Below are positions 9,488 to 16,265 of a stretch of DNA of 23,455 nucleotides, one piece after another (within the stretch, counting starts at the first letter, position 1; each line of letters begins with the position of its first letter). The DNA is from a virus: IMG/VR virus record IMGVR_UViG_3300046007_000664, positions 1 to 23,455 of that record; one strand, given 5' to 3'. A model generated the notes under the pieces. That model made no database searches. It was not told the origin of the DNA and worked only from the letters and a program-made list of their open reading frames with translations. A program made the translations under genes and the position numbers.

Positions 9488-11151
9488 TACCAGTGACCTG
9501 CTCCTTTTCTACCTTGTGCTCCATAACCTCTGATTAGATTACCATTAGCATAATCCTTGAGACTGAACACGTTGCTTGTTTCGTAGCGTGACATGATCGG
9601 TACGCAGCTTATTTGTAAATTGATTTTAGTTGGTACATAAGTGACATTTTGTTCATTTACGAATGAGCCAGGTTTAAAACCTGATTGTACCCAATTAGGA
9701 GCCGATAATGCGCCACCGGGGGTTAGATTTAATCCCACTGCATTTCCTATCGTAGCTATCCCTTGTGATAGTCGGCCTTGTATATAATCTTGCGCTATCT
9801 GTCCCCAACCTTTTTTGATCACAGGTTTATTTGGAATACTTGATTCTCTTCTTCCTGTGACTGTAACTTCTTCTAATCCATCTAGTTCTGGATTAGCTCC
9901 GGCTCTTATATAATCTACATCTGAAGGTAAGCTATAGTTAAAATTTTGTATCGCTAAAGGGTGTGCGTTAAATTGAAATTCTCCTAAACCATATAAGAAG
10001 CACATAGGAGGTGGTGTGCCCGGTTTAGGATTTTGATCTTGACCATAAAACATTTTAGTGGCGCTTCTAAAGAAATGTATCACGGCTAGTAGATATCTAG
10101 CCTCTTGCGTATCTTGCGCTGTAAATTCACAGCCGATAGAGATGTTATCAACATAACTATTTTCATATTGATAGTATCTATAATTGCTATGTGCAGGATC
10201 TACTGGCTGATAATTTGCGCCATATGTTACTTGTATGCTAGGTGTATAAGGAAATATAACACCGTCTGTATTACGCAATGGTTGAAGCAATGAATTGCTA
10301 CTATCATTATACAAATAAGTTGAACTTGGTGCTAATGCAAGTCGCACTCTCCAATCTTTTCTTGCTTTGAAATTAGTTGACTCTCTTTCTGTTGCCTGAT
10401 TTCTAGCATTACTAGTCGCGCCCGTCGTACTGTTAGGTCTTTTAGCTGTGATAGTAACTTCTTCTAGTTCGTCAGCAGGATCGATGTTTATTTGCGGTGC
10501 ATCTACATCAACAACGCCGGCATCAATCAGGTTCGGTTCGCTAACTGTTAATGGTCTGTCTTGTATTCTGTTTCCTTGTACCGTAACTTCTTCTAATGGC
10601 TCTTCGGCATTAGGATCAGAGCCAGGTTGTAATTTAGTTTCGTTTGCTCTTCTTGCTAATATTGTAAATTCTGGTAGCGTGTCACCCGGTTGTGTAGTTT
10701 CGATAGCACCGGGTATGCTGATAGGCGTGGTAGATGCATCTTTTCCTTTACCTGCTGTTCCAGGAGTTCCTGTACCTGCATTATTTGCACTTTCTGTTGA
10801 CTGTGTTGTTGCTCTTTGTGCTTCTCTAAATGCGGTATTAGCTTTAGTTGCTAGAGGTATTAAACGTTGTTGTAAGCTTTGAAATTGTAGCAACAATGAT
10901 TTTGCTTGATCAGCTTGTGCTTTACACCCTGCCTTAGTCGCTTGTGAGATAAACTGTGTTAAATATGAAACGATTAAATCAACTTGGCCGGCATCTACGT
11001 TAAGGGCGTTTGCTATGCTACTTAAAGAGCCGATATCAGCCGGCAATGATCCCGAACCGCGTGATATACTTTGATTTGCGCGATTGGCATAGCCAGCAAA
11101 ATCGCCTCGTTGGTCATCAAGTTCTTTTTGAAAATCTGCACAAGTTGCCAT
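9487..11151 (-). CDS. Putative baseplate/tail-tube junction structural protein, 554 aa
   Basis: This is the first gene of the leftward tail operon. Residues 1-120 are helical and Gln/Ala-rich. Residues 120-255 are a disordered Pro/Thr/Glu linker with LEEVTVQGNR (186-195), LEEVTITAKR (229-238) and a weaker LPEFTILARR (159-168). Residues about 260-420 are a folded beta-rich domain (DWRVRLALAP, VIFPYTPSIQVTYGANYQPV, YRYYQYENSYVDNISIGCEF, LAVIHFFRSATKMFYGQD, FNYSLPSDVDYI). Another LEEVTVTGRR lies at 426-435. The C-terminus (about 500-554) returns to strands (KINLQISCVPIMSRYETSNV). I recall this folded domain from other marine T4-like phages next to baseplate genes. A role like T4 gp48/gp54 at the tube base is only a guess. 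Late-type element GATAAATA at 11195-11202 likely starts the operon. Confidence 0.65.
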   Translation of the reverse strand: MATCADFQKELDDQRGDFAGYANRANQSISRGSGSLPADIGSLSSIANALNVDAGQVDLIVSYLTQFISQATKAGCKAQADQAKSLLLQFQSLQQRLIPLATKANTAFREAQRATTQSTESANNAGTGTPGTAGKGKDASTTPISIPGAIETTQPGDTLPEFTILARRANETKLQPGSDPNAEEPLEEVTVQGNRIQDRPLTVSEPNLIDAGVVDVDAPQINIDPADELEEVTITAKRPNSTTGATSNARNQATERESTNFKARKDWRVRLALAPSSTYLYNDSSNSLLQPLRNTDGVIFPYTPSIQVTYGANYQPVDPAHSNYRYYQYENSYVDNISIGCEFTAQDTQEARYLLAVIHFFRSATKMFYGQDQNPKPGTPPPMCFLYGLGEFQFNAHPLAIQNFNYSLPSDVDYIRAGANPELDGLEEVTVTGRRESSIPNKPVIKKGWGQIAQDYIQGRLSQGIATIGNAVGLNLTPGGALSAPNWVQSGFKPGSFVNEQNVTYVPTKINLQISCVPIMSRYETSNVFSLKDYANGNLIRGYGAQGRKGAGHW

Positions 11152-11173
11152 TGTTTTACGTCCGTATTGCTAG

Positions 11174-11181
11174 TATAAATA
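11174..11181 (+). promoter_or_regulatory. Late promoter element TATAAATA, rightward
   Basis: A perfect TATAAATA on the plus strand. It faces the late sigma factor gene, with about 100 nt of leader to its ribosome-binding site. It lies opposite the minus-strand GATAAATA at 11195-11202, with starts offset by 21 bp. If active, the late sigma factor would boost its own synthesis. Confidence 0.5.
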
Positions 11182-11194
11182 GCATGTCTGTGTG

Positions 11195-11202
11195 TATTTA
11201 TC
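11195..11202 (-). promoter_or_regulatory. Late promoter element GATAAATA for leftward tail operon
   Basis: On the minus strand this reads GATAAATA (7 of 8 matches to TATAAATA), 43 nt upstream of the ATG at 11151. It is the only promoter-like site found for the 11-kb leftward block of baseplate genes apart from the internal sites at gp25 and gp6. Confidence 0.6.
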
Positions 11203-11234
11203 GCCCTAAAAATCACCAATTTTTACTATAGGAC

Positions 11235-11263
11235 TTGACATTCATCGTCGGGCGTTGTATCAT
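11235..11263 (+). promoter_or_regulatory. Sigma70-type early promoter for the sigma/gp47/gp46 genes
   Basis: A perfect -35 box TTGACA (11235-11240), a 17-bp spacer and a -10 box TATCAT (11258-11263, 5 of 6 matches). Predicted transcription start is near 11270, about 11 nt before the AAGAGG ribosome-binding site. This would let unmodified host RNA polymerase express the late sigma factor early in infection. Confidence 0.78.
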
Positions 11264-11290
11264 TTTTACAACACTTTTATAAGAGGAATT

Positions 11291-12187
11291 ATGTCTACAG
11301 CAAAGAAACCAGTAAACTACCTAAACAATAAAGATATTCTAAAAGAAATACACGCAAGCAAATCAAGTTATTGCTGCTATAGCCGTCAAGAATATCATCA
11401 ATATGATCTAATTATCGACATGCCACAAAGCTCATTAGAGAAGTCATTAGATCAATTATCAAGACCAAAAAACATAAAAGCTGCTAGAGAAGCAAGGGCA
11501 GCAAGAATTTTAGTCCAGACCGGAGAAGAGGTCAAGCTAAAGGACATCCCAGTAACCGATCTAGTATTTCGTGTCATGACTTGGGATCATATTCCAGTCA
11601 GCCCAAAACAACCACGTAAGGTCGTAAAGAAAAAGACTGCTAAAGACATCCTCGAATTTGATGACGTTGAAGATGAAAATCTATTTGAAGATTTAGAGAT
11701 TGAAGAAACGAAGGATGATGTAGATGACATGGTTCATGTCAAGGTCAACTTTCCTCCTTTCCAACATTATAAGTTAGACGAAAACAATAGTGCTGTATGT
11801 GTTGGCAAGAGTCACTGGAAGGGTGGCGTCAAGACCGGAGAGTTCAGCAAGGATCATGGTAAGATTACAGACAAGTTAGCAAGAATGTTCATCATGCTTT
11901 GTGAAAAGTATGCCATGAAATTCAATTGGCGCGGATATACTTACAACGATGAGATGCGCAATAGCGCCATTCTACAGTTGACTTATGTTGGATTGCGTTT
12001 CAATGAAGCAAAGAGTGCTAACCCATTCGCATATTACACAGCAGCTATCACAAATAGTTTCTGCCGTGTATTGAATACCGAAAAGCGTAATCAAAACATC
12101 CGTGACGATATTTTAGAAATGAATGGATTGAACCCAAGTTTCACTCGTCAAATGGCTGGAACAAAATTCAATCAGTATGAAGAATAA
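11291..12187 (+). CDS. 55: Late-transcription sigma factor, T4 gp55-like
   Basis: A 298-aa protein of the type annotated as late sigma factor in marine T4-like phages. Residues about 193-272 form the region-2-like helical core: DKLARMFIMLCEKYAMKFNW, RGYTYNDEMRNSAILQL, ANPFAYYTAAITNSFCRVLN, then EKRNQNIRDDILEMNGL. The N-terminus (1-45) contains VNYLNNKDILKEIHASKSSY. A highly acidic linker lies at about 122-147, and the VNFPPFQHYKLD/GKSHWKGGVKTGEFSKDHG segment at about 152-190. T4 gp55 is 185 aa, so this version carries a long N-terminal extension. It recognises late promoters without a classical -35 contact, together with the sliding clamp. I chose ATG 11291 because AAGAGG precedes it by 4 nt. 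A TTG at 11255 in the same frame lies inside the promoter before the -10 box and cannot be on that transcript. Confidence 0.85.
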   Translation: MSTAKKPVNYLNNKDILKEIHASKSSYCCYSRQEYHQYDLIIDMPQSSLEKSLDQLSRPKNIKAAREARAARILVQTGEEVKLKDIPVTDLVFRVMTWDHIPVSPKQPRKVVKKKTAKDILEFDDVEDENLFEDLEIEETKDDVDDMVHVKVNFPPFQHYKLDENNSAVCVGKSHWKGGVKTGEFSKDHGKITDKLARMFIMLCEKYAMKFNWRGYTYNDEMRNSAILQLTYVGLRFNEAKSANPFAYYTAAITNSFCRVLNTEKRNQNIRDDILEMNGLNPSFTRQMAGTKFNQYEE

Positions 12188-12196
12188 CCAAAAAAG

Positions 12197-12225
12197 TTGA
12201 ATAGAATCAATAACTTACATATAAT
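12197..12225 (+). promoter_or_regulatory. Sigma70-type promoter abutting gp47 (possible leaderless start)
   Basis: TTGAAT (12197-12202, 4 of 6 matches to -35), a 17-bp spacer and a perfect TATAAT (12220-12225). Six bases separate the -10 box from the gp47 ATG, so position +1 would be the A of the start codon at 12232. No Shine-Dalgarno sequence precedes this ATG, which agrees with leaderless translation. Confidence 0.6.
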
Positions 12226-12231
12226 AACTAG

Positions 12232-13248
12232 ATGTCCAACTTATTCAAGAAGGCAGCAGTATTTACTGACATACATTTTGGTCTGAAGTCAAACAGTCTT
12301 GAGCATAATCAAGACTGTTCAGATTTCGTCGACTGGTTTATACAGACTGCCAAACAAGAAGGCTGTGAGACCTGTCTTTTCTTAGGTGATTACAATCACC
12401 ATCGTGCAAGCATCAATATCCACACAATGCAGTATGGCTTACGTGCCCTCGAAAAACTAAATGATGCATTTGACACGGTGCATTTCATTCCAGGCAATCA
12501 CGATTTATATTATCGTGATCGTAGAGATATTCATAGTGTTGAATGGGCAAAACATTTATCAAATGTTCATATTGTCAATGATTGGTTTAGTGAAGGTGAT
12601 GTGACCATCGCGCCTTGGATCGTAGGAGACGAATATAAGAAACTGTCAAAGTTCAAAACAAAGTATTTGTTTTCGCATCTTGAACTGCCACACTTCTACA
12701 TGAACGCAATGGTTGAGATGCCTGATCTTGGTGAGATCAATGATAACCATGTATCGGGATTTGAACAAGTTTATAGTGGTCACTTTCACAAACGACAAGC
12801 ACGTAAGAACATTTGGTATATGGGCAATGCATTCCCACATAACTATGCTGATGCAGGTGATGATGCTAGAGGTATGATGATATTAGAATGGGGTCGTGAC
12901 CCAGTATTCAAATCATGGCCACAACAACCTGTATTTCGTGTTTATAAACTAAGTGATATATTAGAAAATCCTGAGGGATTATTATTGCCAAGAGCAAGTG
13001 TCCGTGTGCATCTTGATATTGATATCAGCTATGAAGAAGCGAACTATATCAAAGAAACACTGATACCAAAACATCAACTACGTGAAATGGCATTGATACC
13101 AATCAAACTAGAACAACATCAATTGGATCTTGCCCCAGGTGAGTTGAAATTTGAAAGCGTTGATCAGATAATAACAGATCAAATCAGTAATATTGAAAGT
13201 CAATTTTATGACAATAAATTATTACTAGAGATTTATAGGAACTTATGA
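12232..13248 (+). CDS. 47: Recombination nuclease subunit gp47 (SbcD/Mre11-like)
   Basis: A 338-aa metallophosphoesterase with all expected motifs: D13-x-H15 (FTDIHFG), G52-D53 (FLGDYNHH), G88-N-H-D91 (IPGNHDLYY), H149 (YLFSHLELP) and G183-H-x-H186 (YSGHFHKRQ). These residues bind the two metal ions. With gp46 it forms an Mre11/Rad50-type complex that resects DNA ends and feeds recombination-dependent replication. Length equals T4 gp47 (339 aa). The stop codon overlaps the gp46 ATG (ATGA), so the two subunits are translationally coupled. No ribosome-binding site is visible. A TATAAT box sits 6 nt upstream, so the message may be leaderless from its own promoter, besides read-through from the sigma gene 44 nt away. 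Confidence 0.95.
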   Translation: MSNLFKKAAVFTDIHFGLKSNSLEHNQDCSDFVDWFIQTAKQEGCETCLFLGDYNHHRASINIHTMQYGLRALEKLNDAFDTVHFIPGNHDLYYRDRRDIHSVEWAKHLSNVHIVNDWFSEGDVTIAPWIVGDEYKKLSKFKTKYLFSHLELPHFYMNAMVEMPDLGEINDNHVSGFEQVYSGHFHKRQARKNIWYMGNAFPHNYADAGDDARGMMILEWGRDPVFKSWPQQPVFRVYKLSDILENPEGLLLPRASVRVHLDIDISYEEANYIKETLIPKHQLREMALIPIKLEQHQLDLAPGELKFESVDQIITDQISNIESQFYDNKLLLEIYRNL

Positions 13249-15008
13249 TTCATCTAAAGAATATCACATTACGAAACTTTTTAAGTATCGGCCAAGTCAC
13301 GCAGGCTGTCAACTTTGACAGCAAAGAACTAACATTAATTCTTGGTGAGAACCTAGATCTAGGTGGCGATGGCGCACGTAATGGCACTGGTAAGACTACA
13401 TTGATTCAGGGATTAAGTTATGTATTGTTCGGTACTCCAATCAACAACATACGTAAAGATAATCTAGTCAATCGCACTAATGGCAAGGGCATGATGGTCA
13501 CACTAGAGTTTAGTGTGAATGGTGTTGATTATAAGATTGAGCGTGGTCGCAAGCCAAACATACTAAAATTTTATGTAGATAATAAAGAAGAAGAATGTGT
13601 CAACGATGCTCAAGGTGAGAATAAGGAAACACAAGAGCATATTGAACGTGCTATAAACATGACACCCGATATGTTCAAGCATATCGTTGCATTGAATACT
13701 TATAGCGAACCGTTTTTGGCTATGAAAGCCAATGATCAACGTAATATCATTGAACAGTTGCTTGGTATCACACTACTCAGTGAAAAAGCGGATCTAATCA
13801 AAGAACAAATCAAAAGTACAAAAGATAAAATTACCGAAGAAGAATATAAGAACAAAGCGATTGAAGAAGCCAATAAACGTATACAAGAACAAATCGACAA
13901 TCTAAAGCGCAGAGCAAAACTGTGGGATACTAAGCACGATGAAGATTTGCAAAAACTACGTGACGATTTAGAGGAGTTACAAAAGATTGATATTGATCTT
14001 GAATTGCAAGGTCACAAAGACCTTACCCTTTATAATCAGCGAAAGAAAGATCACGCAGACTTAGATAAAAGCATCAATAGAACAGAAGATGACAACAGTA
14101 AAGAAGAAAAGTCACTAAAGAAAATAGTAAAAGAATTAGAACAACTACAAGACCACAAGTGTTATGCTTGTGGTCAAGATTTCCATGATGAAAAACATAC
14201 GAAGGTTGTAAAAGAAAAAGAAAAATCAAAGCGTGAGTGTGAAAAGAGCATCAAGGAATATACTGAATTATTAGTAGAGCTAAAGAAAGCTAAAGAAGAA
14301 TTAGGCCCTATCGGCAAGCAACCTAAGCTATATTACGATACAGAACAAGAGGCGTTCCAGCATCGTAGTCTAGTTGACAGTTTAGTGAAGTCGATAGACG
14401 AAAAAGCTAACGATGTGAACCCGTACAACGATCAAATAAGTGAAATGGAAAACCAAGCACTTCAAACTATATCTTTTGATAAGATCAACGAATATTCAAG
14501 ATTGGTCGATCATCAAAAGTTCTTGCTTGACTTATTGACAAGTAAGGATAGTTTTGTGCGAAAGAAAATTATAGACCAAAACCTCAGTTATCTCAACGCA
14601 AGACTCACACACTACTTGGACAAGATAGGTCTGCCTCATCAAGTTATATTTTTGAATGACCTGTCGGTTGAGATAACTGAACTTGGACGCGAATTAGATT
14701 TCGATAATCTTAGTCGTGGTGAACGCAATCGTTTGATTCTTGGCTTATCATTTGCTTTCCGTGATGTATGGGAAAGTTTATACAGACCAATCAATACATT
14801 GTTCATCGACGAATTGATTGATAGTGGATTAGATAGCATTGGTGTTGAAAACAGCATGGCTATTCTCAAGGACATGAGCCGCAATCGTAATAAGAGCGTA
14901 TGGCTAGTCAGTCACCGTGAAGAATTAGCAGGTCGTGTGCCTAGCGTATTGAAAGTAGTGAAAGAAAATGGATTTACTACGTATAATACTTGTCATGATT
15001 TGGCATAA
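13245..15008 (+). CDS. 46: Recombination nuclease subunit gp46 (SbcC/Rad50-like ATPase)
   Basis: A 587-aa SMC-type ATPase. Walker A is GARNGTGKT (43-51). Two long coiled-coil arms (about 175-300 and 315-400) flank a zinc-hook C306-YA-C309 that joins two molecules. The ABC signature is LSRGERNR (489-496), Walker B is TLFIDEL (518-524) and the switch histidine lies in SHREE (556-560). T4 gp46 is 560 aa, so size and layout are normal. The protein uses ATP to control the gp47 nuclease during end processing, and is required for late replication by strand invasion. It begins within the last codons of gp47. No missing residues or frameshifts were seen. Confidence 0.96.
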   Translation: MIHLKNITLRNFLSIGQVTQAVNFDSKELTLILGENLDLGGDGARNGTGKTTLIQGLSYVLFGTPINNIRKDNLVNRTNGKGMMVTLEFSVNGVDYKIERGRKPNILKFYVDNKEEECVNDAQGENKETQEHIERAINMTPDMFKHIVALNTYSEPFLAMKANDQRNIIEQLLGITLLSEKADLIKEQIKSTKDKITEEEYKNKAIEEANKRIQEQIDNLKRRAKLWDTKHDEDLQKLRDDLEELQKIDIDLELQGHKDLTLYNQRKKDHADLDKSINRTEDDNSKEEKSLKKIVKELEQLQDHKCYACGQDFHDEKHTKVVKEKEKSKRECEKSIKEYTELLVELKKAKEELGPIGKQPKLYYDTEQEAFQHRSLVDSLVKSIDEKANDVNPYNDQISEMENQALQTISFDKINEYSRLVDHQKFLLDLLTSKDSFVRKKIIDQNLSYLNARLTHYLDKIGLPHQVIFLNDLSVEITELGRELDFDNLSRGERNRLILGLSFAFRDVWESLYRPINTLFIDELIDSGLDSIGVENSMAILKDMSRNRNKSVWLVSHREELAGRVPSVLKVVKENGFTTYNTCHDLA

Positions 15009-15045
15009 ATTTTTCAGTCACACTTACAAGAGATAAAATATAGTC

Positions 15046-15615
15046 ATGCCTAATCCACAAAAGCAAAAAGGAAATAGTTTTGAGAGAGAAGTCGCTACTT
15101 TTCTCAGTGAATTGTTTAACGAAAGTTTTATACGTGCGCCTGGAAGCGGTGCATATGTAGGTGGAAAAAATCAAGTTCGTACACAAATCTTACACGAAGG
15201 ACAGATACGCAGTTTCAAGGGTGATATTGTCCCTGGACAAAGTTTCAATAAGATGAATGCTGAATGTAAGAGTTACGCAGATTTCCCGTTTCATTTAGTT
15301 CTGACTGGTCATTGTAAAGTATTAGATGCGTGGTTAGATCAGATGATGTCTGTTGCTGAAAATGATGACCTAAATATATTGTTTATGAAATTCAACAGAA
15401 AAGGAAAATTTGTTTGTGTGCAAACATCTCTAACATGGGTGACAGATCAATTTTTATATTATACAAGTGAAAAACACAAAGATTGGATAATAATTGAATG
15501 GGATCATTTCTTTAGGCTCAACAAAGACCTTCTTAAAACATACTGTTCTGGTATAAAAGACATCAAGTCAACAAACATTGTAGAAATCAATACTTTAGTC
15601 AATACAAACAATTAG
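15046..15615 (+). CDS. PD-(D/E)XK nuclease, putative Holliday junction resolvase
   Basis: A 189-aa protein with the archaeal-Hjc/PD-(D/E)XK pattern: an N-terminal helix with a conserved acid (GNSFEREVATFL, E13 or E15), the R30-A-P-G-S-G loop, catalytic D60 (FKGDIVPG) and E73-C-K75 (NAECKSY). The region after (about 110-130) has a beta-strand DDLNILFMKFNRKGKFVCVQ. Such enzymes cut branched DNA. Located 37 nt downstream of gp46, it probably resolves recombination intermediates before packaging, the job of endonuclease VII (gp49) in T4, which has an unrelated fold. Substrate specificity cannot be read from sequence, and a general recombination or repair nuclease is the alternative. A weak AAGAGA lies about 13 nt before the ATG. 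It is the last gene of the rightward recombination cluster and is followed by the structured region at 15619. Confidence 0.75.
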   Translation: MPNPQKQKGNSFEREVATFLSELFNESFIRAPGSGAYVGGKNQVRTQILHEGQIRSFKGDIVPGQSFNKMNAECKSYADFPFHLVLTGHCKVLDAWLDQMMSVAENDDLNILFMKFNRKGKFVCVQTSLTWVTDQFLYYTSEKHKDWIIIEWDHFFRLNKDLLKTYCSGIKDIKSTNIVEINTLVNTNN

Positions 15616-15618
15616 TCT

Positions 15619-15941
15619 GATAGGGGTGCCCTATCCTCCTTGAGCAAGTCTAGTTTACTAGTCACCTGCGGATCTGGAGTAAAGACACATATTAATATGT
15701 GTCGAATACCGAGTGGGCAATCGACAGGTTTGCGAACCCACAATGAGTACATATCTTATTTCGTTTTGCTGATATGTAACATGCGTTGCAGTAGATGATG
15801 AGTCTACAACTACAGTCCATAAACTTTACAGTGCAACCGGTAGCGTGATACATCACAACAGGGTAGTGTCACGGGAACAAACGACATGGGTAATGGGCAG
15901 GCAAGTCCTTTATTGATGGTAGTGCTGAATAGCACTACCAT
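15619..15941. ncRNA. Candidate structured noncoding RNA, unknown family
   Basis: The 413-nt gap between the nuclease stop codon and the convergent leftward gene has no convincing coding frame but many strong inverted repeats. They are: GATAGGG/CCCTATC (15619-15635); a perfect 20-bp palindrome (15684-15703, 8-bp stem with TTAA loop); GTGGG/CCCAC extended by CAA/TTG (15713-15741); TACATATC/GATATGTA (15748-15778); GTTGCA/TGCAAC (15785-15837) enclosing GTAGA/TCTAC (15791-15807); CGTGATAC/GTGTCACG with one wobble pair (15844-15873); and an 11-bp perfect hairpin with GAAT loop (15916-15941). None is followed by a T-run, so they do not look like simple terminators. The wobble pair fits plus-strand transcription from the nuclease operon, but strand is not settled. 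I could not match it to tmRNA, RNase P, group I or II introns, or phage GOLLD-type RNA. Confidence 0.5.
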
Positions 15942-16011
15942 GGGTTCAAAGCGGCAAGTAATATAAATCCTTAAATAATAAAACTACTGAGTGAGCGATA
16001 GCGAACGAAGT

Positions 16012-16028
16012 GTTGTCCGAAGGACAAC
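16012..16028. terminator. Perfect hairpin between convergent genes, possible bidirectional terminator
   Basis: GTTGTCC-GAA-GGACAAC is a perfect 7-bp stem with a 3-nt loop. It ends one base before the stop codon of the leftward -1 frame gene and lies at the meeting point of two convergent transcripts. There is no T-run on either side, so intrinsic termination would be weak. A processing or 3'-end-protecting hairpin is equally possible. Confidence 0.35.
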
Positions 16029-16259
16029 TTAAAAGTAATTTAATCCAGTTTTCTTAACCGTTTCCATGTGTTCTTCTATAATCTCATTGATGAATTTTCT
16101 TTCGGAATTAGACATGTTAAGGATGTCTTGGTAACTAGCACCACCGCGAAGATGCCAAGCCATGGATAATGCTGATTTTTTAATGCCCCCGACTTCTGTT
16201 TCCATACTTTTAATTAACTTCTCAACCTCATCGGGGGTTGCGTTTAGAAGCCTTAGCCG
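16029..16259 (-). CDS. Tail-assembly-chaperone-like extension in the -1 frame of gp26
   Basis: This 76-codon frame is read by ribosomes that slip back one base at the end of gp26. It encodes NATPDEVEKLIKSMETEVGG, then IKKSALSMAWHLRGGASYQD, and ends ETVKKTGLNYF. I recall small T4-like phage proteins of this pattern next to gp26, with no known activity. In its own frame a TAG lies 3 codons before the CGG, and there is no ATG, GTG or TTG until codon 19 (ATG at 16205-16203). That ATG has only a distant GAGAAG, which would give a 58-aa product missing the conserved lead-in. The continuous frame from the slippery site therefore favours a gp26 fusion of 349 aa (273 + 76). By position it may correspond functionally to T4 gp51 or to the GT extension of lambda tail chaperones; that is inference. 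Confidence 0.75.
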   Translation of the reverse strand, partial: RLRLLNATPDEVEKLIKSMETEVGGIKKSALSMAWHLRGGASYQDILNMSNSERKFINEIIEEHMETVKKTGLNYF

Positions 16260-16265
16260 AAAAAA
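16186..16265 (-). promoter_or_regulatory. Programmed -1 frameshift site: U_UUU_UUC plus pseudoknot
   Basis: In gp26 reading phase the last codons are GAT TTT TTC GGC TAA, giving a perfect X_XXY_YYZ heptamer T_TTT_TTC (16259-16265). After an 8-nt spacer comes a hairpin: CTTCT (16246-16250) and CAACC (16236-16240), separated by a 5-nt bulge, pair with GGTTG (16223-16227) and AGAAG (16218-16222). The 8-nt loop contains CCCGA (16231-16235). It is complementary to TCGGG within TCGGGGG at 16186-16192, so an H-type pseudoknot can form. Spacer length and order are those of known frameshift signals. Confidence 0.72.

Noticed and set aside
10448-10882. Plus-strand frame of 144 codons opposite the 554-aa gene
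   Set aside because: It mirrors the low-complexity linker and has no promoter or ribosome-binding site.
11255-11290. In-frame TTG start giving a 12-residue longer sigma factor
   Set aside because: It lies just before and overlapping the -10 box of the sigma70-type promoter, so it is not on that transcript. ATG 11291 has a good AAGAGG site.
15619-15941. tmRNA, RNase P RNA or group I intron
   Set aside because: Short look-alikes exist (GGCAAGTCC resembling the RNase P GGAAAGTCC, AAACGAC resembling a tmRNA tag). The matching partner strands, acceptor stem, T-loop and P7 elements were not found.
15886-15966. 26-codon ATG frame inside the structured intergenic region
   Set aside because: It runs through both arms of the 11-bp hairpin, has only a distant GGGA, and has no recognisable sequence. 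Structure explains the region better.
16029-16205. Independent 58-aa gene starting at the internal ATG of the -1 frame
   Set aside because: Not fully excluded, but the ribosome-binding site is poor (GAGAAG 12 nt away) and 18 open codons upstream join exactly to a slippery heptamer. The frameshift model explains more.
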